From Liolophura sinensis (lineage: Eukaryota; Mollusca; Polyplacophora; Chitonida; Chitonidae), in assembly GCF_032854445.1 (NCBI RefSeq), contig NC_088295.1:45931385-45995384 (forward strand): DNA of 64,000 nt, given 5' to 3'. The position numbers were made by a program, and so were the translations under genes. The notes under the pieces are model-generated. The model was not told the origin of the DNA. It saw only the letters and a list, made by a program, of their open reading frames with translations, and searched no databases. Positions 12,011 to 22,316 of this stretch are shown one piece after another; positions within the stretch are counted from its first letter, which is position 1, and every line of letters begins with the position of its first letter.

Positions 12011-12927
12011 CCTTAGACTCCATGTGTGTTGAATTCGTTAACACGTTATTAATGTTGCATGCATGTATAAAACTTGTTAATTTCTAAATCCACTCACAAT
12101 AACCTATACACATTAAGTGCAGTACTACAACCCTGTGCTTTCTTAGGAAGAGCTTCCCTTTCATTTCTAACCAATCCTGTTAGAAACAAGGACTGCTTGC
12201 ATTACCAAAGCTAGTTCTTCAATATAAGCTTAAAATTTTCGCTTTGCCCACTTTTCTTGTGTCGGAAATATAAAAAAATAGTTCTTGGTTCGGTTAAGAA
12301 AAGTATAACTACGCTAATTAGACAGATGGAGATCAATGGTGTAAACGCAACAAAGGCAAATTTTGTGCTAATTATTCATTTATTTGCTCATTTTCAAGGT
12401 TCCTTGTTATTTTATCACAAAATTAAATATGCCAGCCGGATGAAACGATGTAGAAAAACGATATTACACCTGAGTTTGACTTAGAGCTTTACATACACTT
12501 GCTTTATTGAACGCTATAAGATTTTTTGCAACACCTGAGGGAGAATGACCACAGCAAACACTGGTGTGTCAAGGTTATTCCATCAAATGCCTTCACTCTA
12601 CGTTTCTTAAGTTTACGGTAATTCTCGTGTAATCGTCCAGAATCTTTAGCACAACTTTATAACTGTGTCTTATTCCGCTTAACCCTTGCTTAGGGGGCTG
12701 TGTATTCATCGTGTTGAACTAGATCACCACGTTGGATATGTGAACAGTTGCCATCAACATATTTTTGATTATCGAGAACTTGTATATACTATAGCATGGT
12801 ACACGATTTGGATACTGGCTTCATTGATTTGCCTCGAACAATCACAACGTCTTTCCATCATCACGGTTGAAAACAGCTGACTGCTGCTCTTTGTATGATT
12901 CCATCGGCGTCCAAGTTTCATAATATA

Positions 12928-13056
12928 CTTTCTTCGTTCTTCGGTAGTTTGTGGTAAAATGTCGTTCTGGGAATTGGACTTGGGATTATTGACCCGGAAC
13001 GTCTATTTTGGTAGACGGCTGGTATACGAATGTCTTGTTTTAACGCATAGATTCAT
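12928..13056 (+). repeat. Interspersed repeat family X, copy 2
   Basis: The most complete copy, with 'tcggtagtttgtggtaaaatgtcgtt', 'gggaattggacttgggattattgacccggaac', 'gacggctggtatacgaatg' and 'catagattcat' in order. It matches the reverse complement of 15665-15778 most closely. Confidence 0.7.
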
Positions 13057-13227
13057 GAGGTTCTAGGTGGTGTTGTTGTTGTTACTTTTGAAGAAAGAAC
13101 ACACCTTGAAATACTAGCGGGAAAAGATCATTTTCCAGATCAGAACCTTTATGACGCTTATATTACGGTTTTAATCGAGGAATAAAGCTTACAAAAAACA
13201 CTGAATTACAAAAATGCATTTGTTTCC

Positions 13228-13395
13228 TTCAGGCTATTATCAACATTACTTTCAACATTAATTACTACAATTAATTTTAACATCACTTACTAACATCACT
13301 TTCAGCAATACTCAAAGAAACATTTCTTTCAACATTACTTACTAACTTTACCTACATTACTTATTAACATTGGTTACTAACGTCAGCAATCCTAT
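13228..13395 (+). repeat. Degenerate minisatellite of 'acattacttactaaca' type
   Basis: Repeated, diverged 'tttcaacattacttactaac' words with variable spacing. No coding potential. Confidence 0.55.
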
Positions 13396-15664
13396 GGCGA
13401 CCGCGTTTCCCGGTATATAAGGCCGGTTCCAACACGGTCATGTTTAGTGCTGCTTCACTGAAAAGTTAGGTCACAGCGTACCGATGGCCCAACCAGGACA
13501 TACATGGTTCCCTGGCTTCACACTGCCTAATTAAGGCTGGTGAATGTGGGTAGGTGGCATTAATCAAAAAGCTCCGATGAAAGCCTGCGCCATTGTAATT
13601 AATAAGTCACTTAAGGCGCAGATTCTGTCTGCATGTCAGCAGACAAATGGGCGCATTAACTAAAACTACGGTTTGGCAAAATACATATACACATGTAATT
13701 AGTACTTAAATAATACATAACCAGCTTCAAACAGTTGCCGCAGGTTAAGGCATGGTGTAACATATTCATTATACAAAGTGCATTAATTTTGATTTTGCAA
13801 AAATCTCCAAATATTTCACTACTGACTGGAATCAATGCCGTCCATCTGTGGCGTACAGTTTGAGATAACATCTACTTCCGCTTAAAATTTCTCTTTGTTT
13901 TGATGTTATTATGAGCCGACTGCATTTCCATAGAACTGGGCTGTGTCTGAATTGTTGGACCGTGGTTAAAATAATAGCGAAAAACTAGCTGAGCAGCTAA
14001 TGCTATAAATGAGTGAGAAATGTTCGAACCCTGATCGATACGAACCCCTAGGGTTCTAGGAGCGTGACCCATCACCAGGCAATAACTTTACCTAAAGCAC
14101 GCACTCACGCCAATAGCCAAACAAGACAGTCATGATTGACTATAAGCTCCCCCGAGCTGGAATGGAACATGCGGGGACGCCCTCGACTCACTCTACTCAG
14201 CGATAATTAATGCTGTCGGCTTGACCACAGACTGTTTCCAATACATCTATATCCCAGCATTATCCAGGCTTGTTACAGAAAATATTCTTTATGTGTACCA
14301 AGAAAAATATATGGAAGGCTGTTTGGCTGACCTTGTCATTTGGCCAAGAATACAGAACTATTTGACAACATAACGGGCAAATATATTAATAACGTCTAGT
14401 TTTTAGTTCGGTGTTGTCATAGTGGCGCCGCAAATCTTCATTAAAGAGGTCATATAGTGGTTATATACATGTTGAATTTATTATTCGTCAGAGCATTTAT
14501 TTTTCTTGCTGTTTAACAGTGTTAATGTGCTAACATAATCTATCATAAACTATGAATATGTAGCTATACAGGATTTCACGGCCCTTCCGGTATTACTGCA
14601 TATGTGACATTAGTATCACCAAAATCCGTGTAGAATCCAAAGTTTTAAAACATATAAACTGAAACACACATTTTATTATTACTATTACGTTTGCAAAAGG
14701 TATCGCCGTGACCATTACTAGTATGTCGCGAATGCAAGATTGGTTTGGGATAAAAAGATATGGAACATGTGTTGGTTAAGTGCAAGAATCTCTGGAGATT
14801 TGCATTGGATAACGAAATATACTCACTAGTCCGGACATATGTTGCAAACTGCAAAACTCGCTTGAAACAAAACAAAACATTTAACATGAAACATTTACTT
14901 TATAAAATCCGAGAAATATTAGAAGTTAATGACTGAAAAAGCATGACACTAGTAAAAATCCGACAGCAACGCATTTATGGAAGGCATTTGAATTAAAAGC
15001 AGTGTATAGTTAAGGTATGAAGCATTCTTAAGAATTAAATGAAGTCTTTAAAACACAAAGGCCGAATAAGTGTAGGTATATGTTGAGGTACTGAAATGGT
15101 ATGTGGGTTTTAAAACATTTTTACCTTTTACTAAACGTCTTAAGAATAGTAAATGTCTGTTCACTTAATTTATTGTCACGAAATCATTCCGCTCATGAAT
15201 TTATGATGCTGCTTTCCTTTCTCCACAATGCACAACCAGACTTTGTTATACCTCAGTTACAACAAAACATAGTTCCATTCATATGCATATATAATATGTG
15301 GACGACTGACTTTGGTCAACTGATTGCCTTGATCCCAGTACGATTTGACCATCAATCATGAAGCAGATGACCACCTCTGAGTGAAACACCAGCCGTTGTC
15401 ATACCACCAATCACGAGCGCGCGGCTGCGTTCTGGCGGAGGTGTCAAATTAACCGTTGTTGGGCGTGATTGTGCGGAAGAAGGACAAAAACAGGGTGATC
15501 AATGGGGACAAGAGACGACACATTCTACCTCTCAAACTGGCCCATATTATCAGACAACACATGTTCAGAACAATAGATGGTTTAAGTCGATTGGGAATCT
15601 TTATCTAGCAGATGGCCACTTTTCGTTATTGATTTTGCTTATCTATTTATCCTGTAGGTATTAA
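13396..15664. other. Stretch without recognised gene
   Basis: A possible diverged tRNA-like patch lies near 14020-14100 on the minus strand, with a B-box-like 'gggttcgaaca'. Nothing else can be supported. Confidence 0.4.
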
Positions 15665-15778
15665 AATCTGTGTGTTGAAACAGACATTCATATACCAGCC
15701 GTCAAACAAAAGGAATGTTCCGCGTCAATAATCACACGACCAATTCCTAACAACGACGTTTAGCACAAACCACCAGGT
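15665..15778 (-). repeat. Interspersed repeat family X, copy 3
   Basis: The reverse complement reads 'ggtttgtgctaaacgtcgtt', 'aggaattgg', 'gattattgacgcggaac' and 'gacggctggtatatgaatg'. This is the same block order as 12928-13056. Confidence 0.7.
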
Positions 15779-16299
15779 CCCAGTTGTTGAGAAGTGTATT
15801 AACTAATACTGGTATTAAATCATATTTTATATTTCAGATTTTAGCCAAATTCAGCAGCCTATGCAGTTGTCCTCAATCAGAGTGTAAAAGAAGCAGATTT
15901 AGTTCATATTTAATATACCTAGGTAATTATTTTTTGGAAAAGTACAAAATTGAGACTTTGCTTAAACATAAGCCTAGTATCAAGTCTTTAAGCCGTTTTG
16001 AGCAACCGGGGCCAGAGAACTAAGAAAGTTTATAAAGTAGAAGATTAAAATAGAATCACGCAAAGAGAAGAGGTCAGCAGTTCTCAATGAAGTTGGAAAA
16101 ATGCCAGGAAAGTTTAAGGACTGTCGTATCTGTATAATAAAACATTCATTACACCTGACTGTAGGACTACTTATGATCGGCGATATGCGCCCAGTATAAC
16201 TACCACTGGAAACTCCAACGCCATGCACCTCCTATTATTCCATAAAGGCTTTCTAGGAAATGGGATGGAGCAAAGTAACAGCGTCTTCGTTCAGTTATG

Positions 16300-17085
16300 T
16301 GCTTTCTGCACGGTGTTACAGTTTGATGACAATACATATATGACACCATCATTTAATACGAAACACAACATGCTTTCTGTACAGTATTACAGTTTGATGA
16401 CAATACATATATGACACCATCAGTTTATACGCAACACATGTTTTCTGTACAGTATTACAGTTTGATGACAATACACATATGACACCATCATTTAATAAGC
16501 AACACCGAGTACTTTCTGTACAGTATTACAGTTTGATGACAATACATATATGACACCATCAGTTTATACGCAACACAACATGCTTTCTGTACAGTATTAC
16601 AGTTTGATGACAATACACATATGACACCATCTTTAATACGCAACACAACGTGCTTTCTGCACAGTATTACAGTTTGATAACAATACACATATGACACCAT
16701 CATTTAATACGCAACACAACGTGCTTTCTGTACAGTATTACAGTTTGATGACAATACATATATGACACCATCAGTTAATACGCAACACAACATGCTTTCT
16801 GTACAGTATTACAGTTTGATGACAATACACGTTTGACACCATCATTTAATATGCAACACAACGTGCTTTCTGTACAGTATTACAGTTTGATGACAATACA
16901 CATGACACCATCATTTAATACGCAACACAACGTGCTTTCTGTACAGTATTACAGTTTGATGACAATACACGTATGACACCATCATTTAATATGCAACACA
17001 ACGTGTTTTCTGTACAGTATTACAGTTTGATGACAATACACATATGACACCATCATTTAATACGCAACACAACGTGCTTCTGGGC
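16300..17085 (+). repeat. About 71-bp satellite, 11 copies
   Basis: Consensus blocks: 'gtgctttctgtacagtatta', 'cagtttgatgacaatacaca', 'tatgacaccatcatttaata' and 'cgcaacacaac'. Units are 68-72 bp. Two subtypes differ at 'catttaata' versus 'cagtttata'. Each unit contains the dyad CTGTA-cagtat-TACAG. Frames through the array are repeat artefacts. Confidence 0.93.
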
Positions 17086-17389
17086 TGTGTTGCTGTTTAA
17101 TGACGATCGAATCTAAAGTTCTCCATGTGATTCGACAGTAACGTCAACAATGTAACCATGAAGAAACATCAATGAAACCTACAGAAACTCCGGTCTTAAA
17201 TACTGCAACTGTCGACTACATCCTGTAGAAGAACTAATCACCATGCACACACTGAAATTGACATCACTGACTGATGGTTCAACGTTGTATAACGTCACTC
17301 TAGAATTTTTCCCTGTTATGATGGCTGTCAAATTTATGAATGGAGGAAATCGGGCTTGCTCCCGGTAACCCACTGACCTTTGGTAGTGA

Positions 17390-17530
17390 TAAATAAGAAT
17401 CTAATGCTCTGAAGTGTTTTCAGAGTCTGCTAGATTTATAGACAGTCATGACAAACTTTCACACATGTGATGTACAGAAGTGGTCTTCAACAAACATAAG
17501 GCTGTTCAAGCGGCGCAGTCCACCGCTCAC
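17390..17530 (-). repeat. Repeat fragment shared with 20465-20590
   Basis: The blocks 'gacaaact.tc.cacaca', 'gacgtacagaagtggtc'-like, 'caacaaac.ta.g.tt' and 'caagcggc' occur in the same order at 20465-20590, where they adjoin a minus-strand SINE body. Probably the 5' region of that SINE or a composite element. Confidence 0.45.
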
Positions 17531-17796
17531 TGTCACCACACTCAAAAAATGAATCTGTTAATTTTCACAGAAATTCCATTATCTGAGTGATGCTAGGATG
17601 TATTCTGCGGTCGAAAGAGATTTTTCTATTAAATACAACATGTAGATTCTCTTAATTCAGCATGAAGATTGTACTAAAATAACAGGATATTACGTTGAAC
17701 ATAACCCAATATTATAACATTCTAGCATCTCTCAGACATCAGACTTTCTGTTAAAATAAACAAATTCATTTTCTAAGTACATGCAGATCTACAATT

Positions 17797-17872
17797 CCCC
17801 TCTCCGAAGTGAGGATTGAGCCCATACCTCCTGTATTTCGCCTTACTCACTGAGTTACATCCCGCTTCCTAG
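17797..17872 (-). other. tRNA-like sequence (SINE head or tRNA pseudogene)
   Basis: On the minus strand, 'gcgggatgtaactcagtgag' plus 'taaggcg' resembles an A-box region, and 'gggctcaatcctc' resembles a B box at normal spacing. The acceptor-stem halves do not pair, so I do not call a functional tRNA. Confidence 0.45.
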
Positions 17873-18904
17873 ATATCTTTGAACATAACATACAAGCATG
17901 TTGGTTAGTTGAATAGACACATAGATATATTACGATCTATAAATATGATATGCCCATAATGAACATGCTTGCTGCCTAAGATCTAAATGCCGTGAACGGG
18001 CCAAACGTGCTTTGGATGTTATATATTGACCCATTACAGACAATGATCGGCATTACAGGACAAGGTAAATAGCTTATGTAAAGATATTTCACTTTTCAAA
18101 AACCCTTACTTAATCAATATTACAAAATTAATAATGCATTACTTCAATCGATAATCCAGAAAGCACCGAGACAACACTCTCAGACTTTGTTGGCTGTTTC
18201 ATGCAGTGGGGCTATACGGCATACACACATATAGAGTTTGTCGTCCATATTGGTTTCAAAAGTACCCAAGCCGATTCAAAGGATTCTAATTAAGCAAGGG
18301 GTTGGAAAGGCAAACCAAAAGTTACGATTACACAGCTTGGCTCGTGAAGACATGCATATGAGTGGGTCGATTTCTTGATCAATGATGTCTATCTTTCGAC
18401 TATAATTGCCTATAAACGCAAGAAAACATTACAACTAGAACAGCAAAAAGTCGAATAGACCATCTTAATATGGAAACCTAAACGACTTGTTATCAAAAGT
18501 ACATCGACTGTTGTTTATACCCAAAGGTAAAAAGAGGTAATGCAAAGAGGTATTGTTCTACTACAACACGTTTAACAATTTATTAAGTGTTTGTCACTTC
18601 CTAGGCGACCAAAGAACAGTAAACAATGACAAGGTATATATACACGAAGGATAGCCCTACATTTAAAGTAAATTAAATAAGCAAGAAATCTTCTCGCAGT
18701 CACAACTGTTTTGTGTACAAAATAGGCCTATATTGGGACTTTACATATACATTTTATTCACAAAAAAAGATGAGGTTAGTGGGGATTTTTTATGTTTTGT
18801 CTCTTGTTTTTTTTTTTAGGACAGCACATTTTTGCGACTTGACCCAGAAATTCTTAACGCCAAGAGAAAACTCAGCACAGCAAGTTTTTCCTTATAACAG
18901 TCTT

Positions 18905-19172
18905 TGGATTCTAGCAGCGGAGCCTCCTGACCGAAAGGTTAGCGTTTTAGCGCAGCACAATTGTTCAGGTGCTTGTCACCAATACAGTCGAAGTGAGTTC
19001 AAATCCAGCCCACAGTTCCTCGCCTGGTCGAACGTGGAAAAGTTAGCCAGCAGCCTGTGGATATTTGTGGGTTTCCTCCGGGCTCTGTCAGATTTCCTCC
19101 CACCATAATCCTGCAAGGACGCCGACGGATAAGTGAAATATTTCCGTGTAAAACACCAATCAAACAAATAAA
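18905..19172 (+). mobile_element. Near-full-length tRNA-derived SINE (CAAA-tailed family)
   Basis: tRNA-like head with a B-box-like 'gagttcaaatccagcc' (about 18991-19006), then the body 'gcagcctgtggatatttgtg', 'ggtttcctccgggctctg', 'ataagtgaaatatttccgtg' and 'taaaacaccaatcaaac', and an AAAT-type tail. This is the longest copy in the window and shows how the shorter fragments relate. A 131-codon frame across it is not a gene. Confidence 0.8.
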
Positions 19173-19230
19173 TCATGAAGCGATTAGGGATTGAACCTAG
19201 CACCTGTTACATCAACCCAGCCAAAGGTTT
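19173..19230 (-). other. tRNA-like fragment adjoining SINE
   Basis: The reverse complement contains 'gtgctaggttcaatcccta', a good B box, just downstream of the SINE tail. Probably a second, oppositely oriented SINE head. Confidence 0.35.
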
Positions 19231-19449
19231 CAATCATAATGTTACAGTTTATATTGCGACTGGATGGATCAGTGAACAAATACCGATATTTGACACTAAA
19301 CTGGACACCAAATGGTTTGCCATCATGAATGCAGGGCATACATGTATATATTCAGGCATGGAGAATATTTGTATTCAAAGCCCCACAAAGATCTGTCAGA
19401 ATTACAGCAAATTTAATTTGTTGTCCGTTTTGATACAGGTTTGTACCCA

Positions 19450-19640
19450 GTATAGTAACTCAATCATTCATTTCAATCGATCATCAGTTTAATCAATCAA
19501 CCGATCACTAAATATACGTCAGCCGGTCAATCTATATATATGCAATCGTTCTATCAATCAAGCACATGCAGGACCATTCATGAAACCGTGCGATACATCG
19601 ATTAATCAGTCAATGGCTAATCGATTGAATAACACAGAGG
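19450..19640 (+). repeat. Degenerate 'atcaatcaa' simple repeat
   Basis: Runs of 'aatcaatcaaccgatcac', 'ggtcaatctat', 'ctatcaatcaagc' and 'gattaatcagtcaatgg' indicate a decayed short-period repeat. Confidence 0.45.
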
Positions 19641-20334
19641 TAATAAACCACAAGCATAATGCGTACAGAATTTTCAGACTGCTATTGCCTAAGTACACTC
19701 GAGGTATATATGTGAACCGAGTATTGTCCTGTCTTCTTGGGCAATTGAGCCAGCTCGTGGCATGATTCAAGAAGCCCAAAATAACTTGCTATATCCTGTC
19801 TGGACATGGAATGGCGAAAGCTTAAGCACGTATATAAAACCTGGAAGCGTATTTCTAACACAGTATATAGGCCCTGTGCCAGATTTTGGTAACCCCTTAT
19901 CCTCAGCCGATGCTGGATGGTAAATCATATATACGTTGTTGCAATGCTTTGCGGAAATGGGGCACGAACTTATACCAAGTTCTTCAATAGTAAATCAACA
20001 AACGTCTATTTTTTCTTTTTTTTTTCTTTTCTTTTCTATTTCCATAGCGCAGTGAAAGTTTTCTTTTTTTGTTTTTTTTTGTGGGTATCTTTGCCTTTGT
20101 GGTACGATTAAGCACAGCTGAGAGATTGTAATCAACGATAGGCTGATCGCGGCATGTATCTCAGACACGAATGTCATGTAAAGTTCCCCTCTACATACGG
20201 TGATATGCCTATTTATACAGGCTAATGCCGATATAAACATTGTACATATAGCTGTCTCCTTACACAACAACATTAGTTTGATTATTTGCATCAGTATATA
20301 TCTGTAATGGAATTTAGATATGGAATAAGCCTTG

Positions 20335-20715
20335 GCCTTTTATTTATTTATTTATTCAGCTATGTGATTGCTGTTTAAGGCCATAGTCAAGAAATTTCAC
20401 TTACAGTGGTGGTCAATGTTCAGAGTAGAGGAAACCCCCGGGTGAACCACCAACATTTGGCATGTTACTGACAAACTCTCCCACACACATGTACAACTGT
20501 ATGTGACGTACAGATATGTGCAGATAAGCGGTCCTCCACGAACGTTAGACTTCGCAAGCGGCCACACTGGCCTCGTCGGCCGCTTATTATCAGCAAGGCG
20601 GACAAGCAGAGAGCGAGGTAATCCACGTTTTGAATCTCGTGTGTATCAGCGATAAAGTGACATTGAGCGCCTTTGGACCTAACCACTAGACAATCCCTAG
20701 GCCTCTTTACTTTAG
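20335..20715 (-). mobile_element. Old, diverged tRNA-derived SINE (CAAA-tailed family)
   Basis: It starts with the reversed A-rich tail 'tttatttatttatttattca', then a diverged body ('caagaaatttcacttacag') in reverse orientation. A tRNA-like head lies at 20590-20710, whose minus strand reads 'attgtctagtggttaggtcc' and later 'gagattcaaaac'. Much more diverged than the copies at 8040 and 38707. Confidence 0.55.
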
Positions 20716-21223
20716 CCATGATCCATGTGTATGCATATAACATATTTTATAACTGATTAAATTTGAATAGGGTACAACTTTTACAAGAATTTAATTTGGT
20801 TGGTCCTTAAATTCTATGAGAATTCTGTAAGAATTTCTAGGACCTGATTACAGGTACCAATTTCAGTTGTCCTGTCGTTCTATAATTTCAAACGAAGATA
20901 CCGTAAAACAAAATGCTTAATTCAGTAATACGAAGCTTTAAGTTAGGCCTACCTGGAGTTACGCACATGTGGGATAACTGTACATGTAGTCTGCCGTTAT
21001 AAGAAGATTAAATGAAAAGAACGCAGAAATGTATGTCTTAGCTGTTATTATCATTATTCCCATATGGACGGTGGATCCAAAATGTCTACAAGATATATTT
21101 CCACAATGCTGCTTGCGCTAGGATGAGTCGTAATTCCCAGCAGAATTCCAGTGCCGAGCGATGTGTGTGGAAGGATCCCCCATCAGCAATGGTATTGCGC
21201 CCCCTGTATCCCAGAAGCATCGA

Positions 21224-21233
21224 GTCACGTGAC
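21224..21233. promoter_or_regulatory. Palindromic E-box GTCACGTGAC
   Basis: This is a perfect 10-bp palindrome with a CACGTG core, the binding site of USF/MITF/TFE-type bHLH-ZIP factors. It lies about 770 bases upstream of the Cav3 start codon. Function is inferred only. Confidence 0.35.
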
Positions 21234-21847
21234 AAAGGCGATCTGCGGAGTGTCAGCTTGGCATCAATGGATGTGTCAAGACTGAAATAGGAGGCATTTC
21301 TCCGCGAAAATTAATAGATACTCTATCGCCCTATAGGCAATGCTAGTACCCGGATCGTTTATCGCCATCGGATACTGACTGGGCTGGTGAAACAGTCGGA
21401 TTTTTATGGAAAAAATAGGGAATAATCATGCGTTGCTGGGTATGTGATTTTAGACGGCAAGCGGACAAGCGAGTTGCAGTTGGATTTTCTCCGCCGAGGT
21501 TGCTTCGATTATTCAGTGGCCATAGGTAAGGCCCCTACAGTAATCGTTTCACGGTGATAGGTGATCGCCCTTGTCTAGCTCTGTAGTCTGCTCCTGACGA
21601 GCCTAGCCTGGCGACCGACCCGAAGAACGTTCTTCACAGCCCACGTCAATTTCAGGGCGTTTTTTAGTTTTAAACAGCTGTGAAATTTTTGTCTAGGTTT
21701 GTCTTATTCTGTCGGACTCTTCAGCTACTACCATAGGAGCTAGCCGAGCCTTTCTGTATCCTGGATGAACGAAGTAGTAGGATGTGAAACTGATGGGCTG
21801 CAGTTCTCATCTAGTACCAGTCAGTCCGAGTGCCTCGGCCGACCGCA

Positions 21848-21976
21848 ATGGTAAGAAGCCAGTACCCGTGGAGCGCTACTGCTCATACCGTGTTGTGGAT
21901 TTGTATGGATTTATGTTCAGTTGATACTAGGATGAACTGTAGGAAGTGCAGTTTACGAGTTTTATACCAGCCATGA
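21848..21976 (+). other. Upstream ORF 1 (42 codons)
   Basis: The ATG at 21848 has a strong context (G at -3, G at +4) and stays open for 42 codons, ending in the TGA at 21974-21976, only 25 bases before the Cav3 ATG. If the leader is transcribed unspliced, this uORF would be expected to reduce main-ORF initiation. The ATG also sits inside a splice-donor-like string (ATG|GTAAGAAG), so a 5' UTR exon could instead end at 21850. The peptide resembles nothing I recognise. Confidence 0.4.
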
Positions 21977-21993
21977 GCTGCTGGCGGCGTTAG
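21973..21993 (+). other. Upstream ORF 2 (6 codons)
   Basis: ATG AGC TGC TGG CGG CGT TAG overlaps the stop codon of uORF 1 (ATGA overlap) and ends 8 bases before the Cav3 start codon. Such a close, short uORF could act as an initiation brake. Its expression is unproven. Confidence 0.4.
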
Positions 21994-22001
21994 TGAAAAA
22001 T

Positions 22002-22306
22002 ATGGCCGAAGAATCAAGTGGACGAAACGACAGTTCTACATGTACTAGCTCCAGCGCGGCTTCAGCCTCACGGAAATCGGCGGGTGAAAATGGCGAAGAT
22101 CTGTCAAAGGTGAGTGTGAAAGGGGAAACGACAGGGGCAGAGACGGGCAGTTCGGAATGTAAAGAGGTGAACAAGAGCCCGGATAGGCAAGGAGACGACG
22201 ATGACGAAGAGGACTTGCTATTCCCGGGATTTGTACCAAAGTCTTTCATCTTCCTCAAACAGACCAACATTGTGCGGTTTTGGTGTCTAAAACTGATCAC
22301 ATGGCC
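22002..22306 (+). CDS. Cav3: T-type voltage-gated calcium channel alpha-1 subunit (Cav3), exon 1
   Basis: First coding exon of a low-voltage-activated (T-type) calcium channel pore subunit, a plasma-membrane protein that passes Ca2+ near resting potential. It encodes residues 1-101 plus two bases of codon 102 (phase 2). The start is the ATG at 22002: an in-frame TGA lies at 21933-21935 with no ATG between, and the context is strong (A at -3, G at +4). Residues 1-63 are Ser/Thr/Glu-rich and poorly conserved, as usual for this cytosolic tail. An acidic run (DDDDEED, about 65-71) precedes LLFPGFVPKSFIFLKQ and then WCLKLITWP, which aligns gap-free with the Cav3 segment leading into IS1. The frame stays open to a TAG at 22323, but the real end is at 22306, where ATATCCTT (U12 5' splice site) begins; joining to 39097 gives the family motif PWFERIS. 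The exact N-terminus remains a prediction without a transcript. Confidence 0.92.
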
Positions 22307-22316
22307 ATATCCTTTT
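22307..22316 (+). other. U12-type 5' splice site
   Basis: ATATCCTTTT follows directly after the codon fragment TGG CC. This is the AT-AC class of the U12 consensus (RTATCCTTT), with no mismatch. Confidence 0.92.

Larger units (their letters stand above)
21100..22001 (+). promoter_or_regulatory. Presumed promoter and 5' leader of Cav3
   Basis: This stretch just upstream of the start codon looks GC- and CpG-richer than both the preceding 500 bases and the following intron. It contains a 10-bp palindromic E-box (GTCACGTGAC, 21224-21233) and a CAGCTG E-box (21675-21680). I see no convincing TATA box and cannot place a transcription start. Part of it must be 5' UTR because exon 1 has no upstream acceptor that I can identify with confidence. 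Two upstream ORFs lie in the last 155 bases. Confidence 0.45.

Noticed and set aside
16223-16703. Repetitive frames over the 71-bp satellite
   Set aside because: Repeat artefacts with no start, splice or homology support.
16300-17085. CRISPR-like array
   Set aside because: The 71-bp units are contiguous with no unique spacers, and the genome is eukaryotic. The same applies to the arrays at 5.4-6.2 kb and 45.4-46.3 kb.
17797-17872. Functional tRNA gene
   Set aside because: Promoter-box resemblance only; the acceptor and anticodon stems do not pair. Also applies to 7255-7376 and 54826-54893.
18713-19108. 131-codon plus-strand frame
   Set aside because: It overlaps a tRNA-derived SINE for much of its length; similar frames arise in other SINE copies.
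21993-22001. GTG at 21993 as start of the Cav3 N-terminus
   Set aside because: Animal nuclear genes start at ATG; the ATG at 22002 has a strong context and is the first in frame after a stop.
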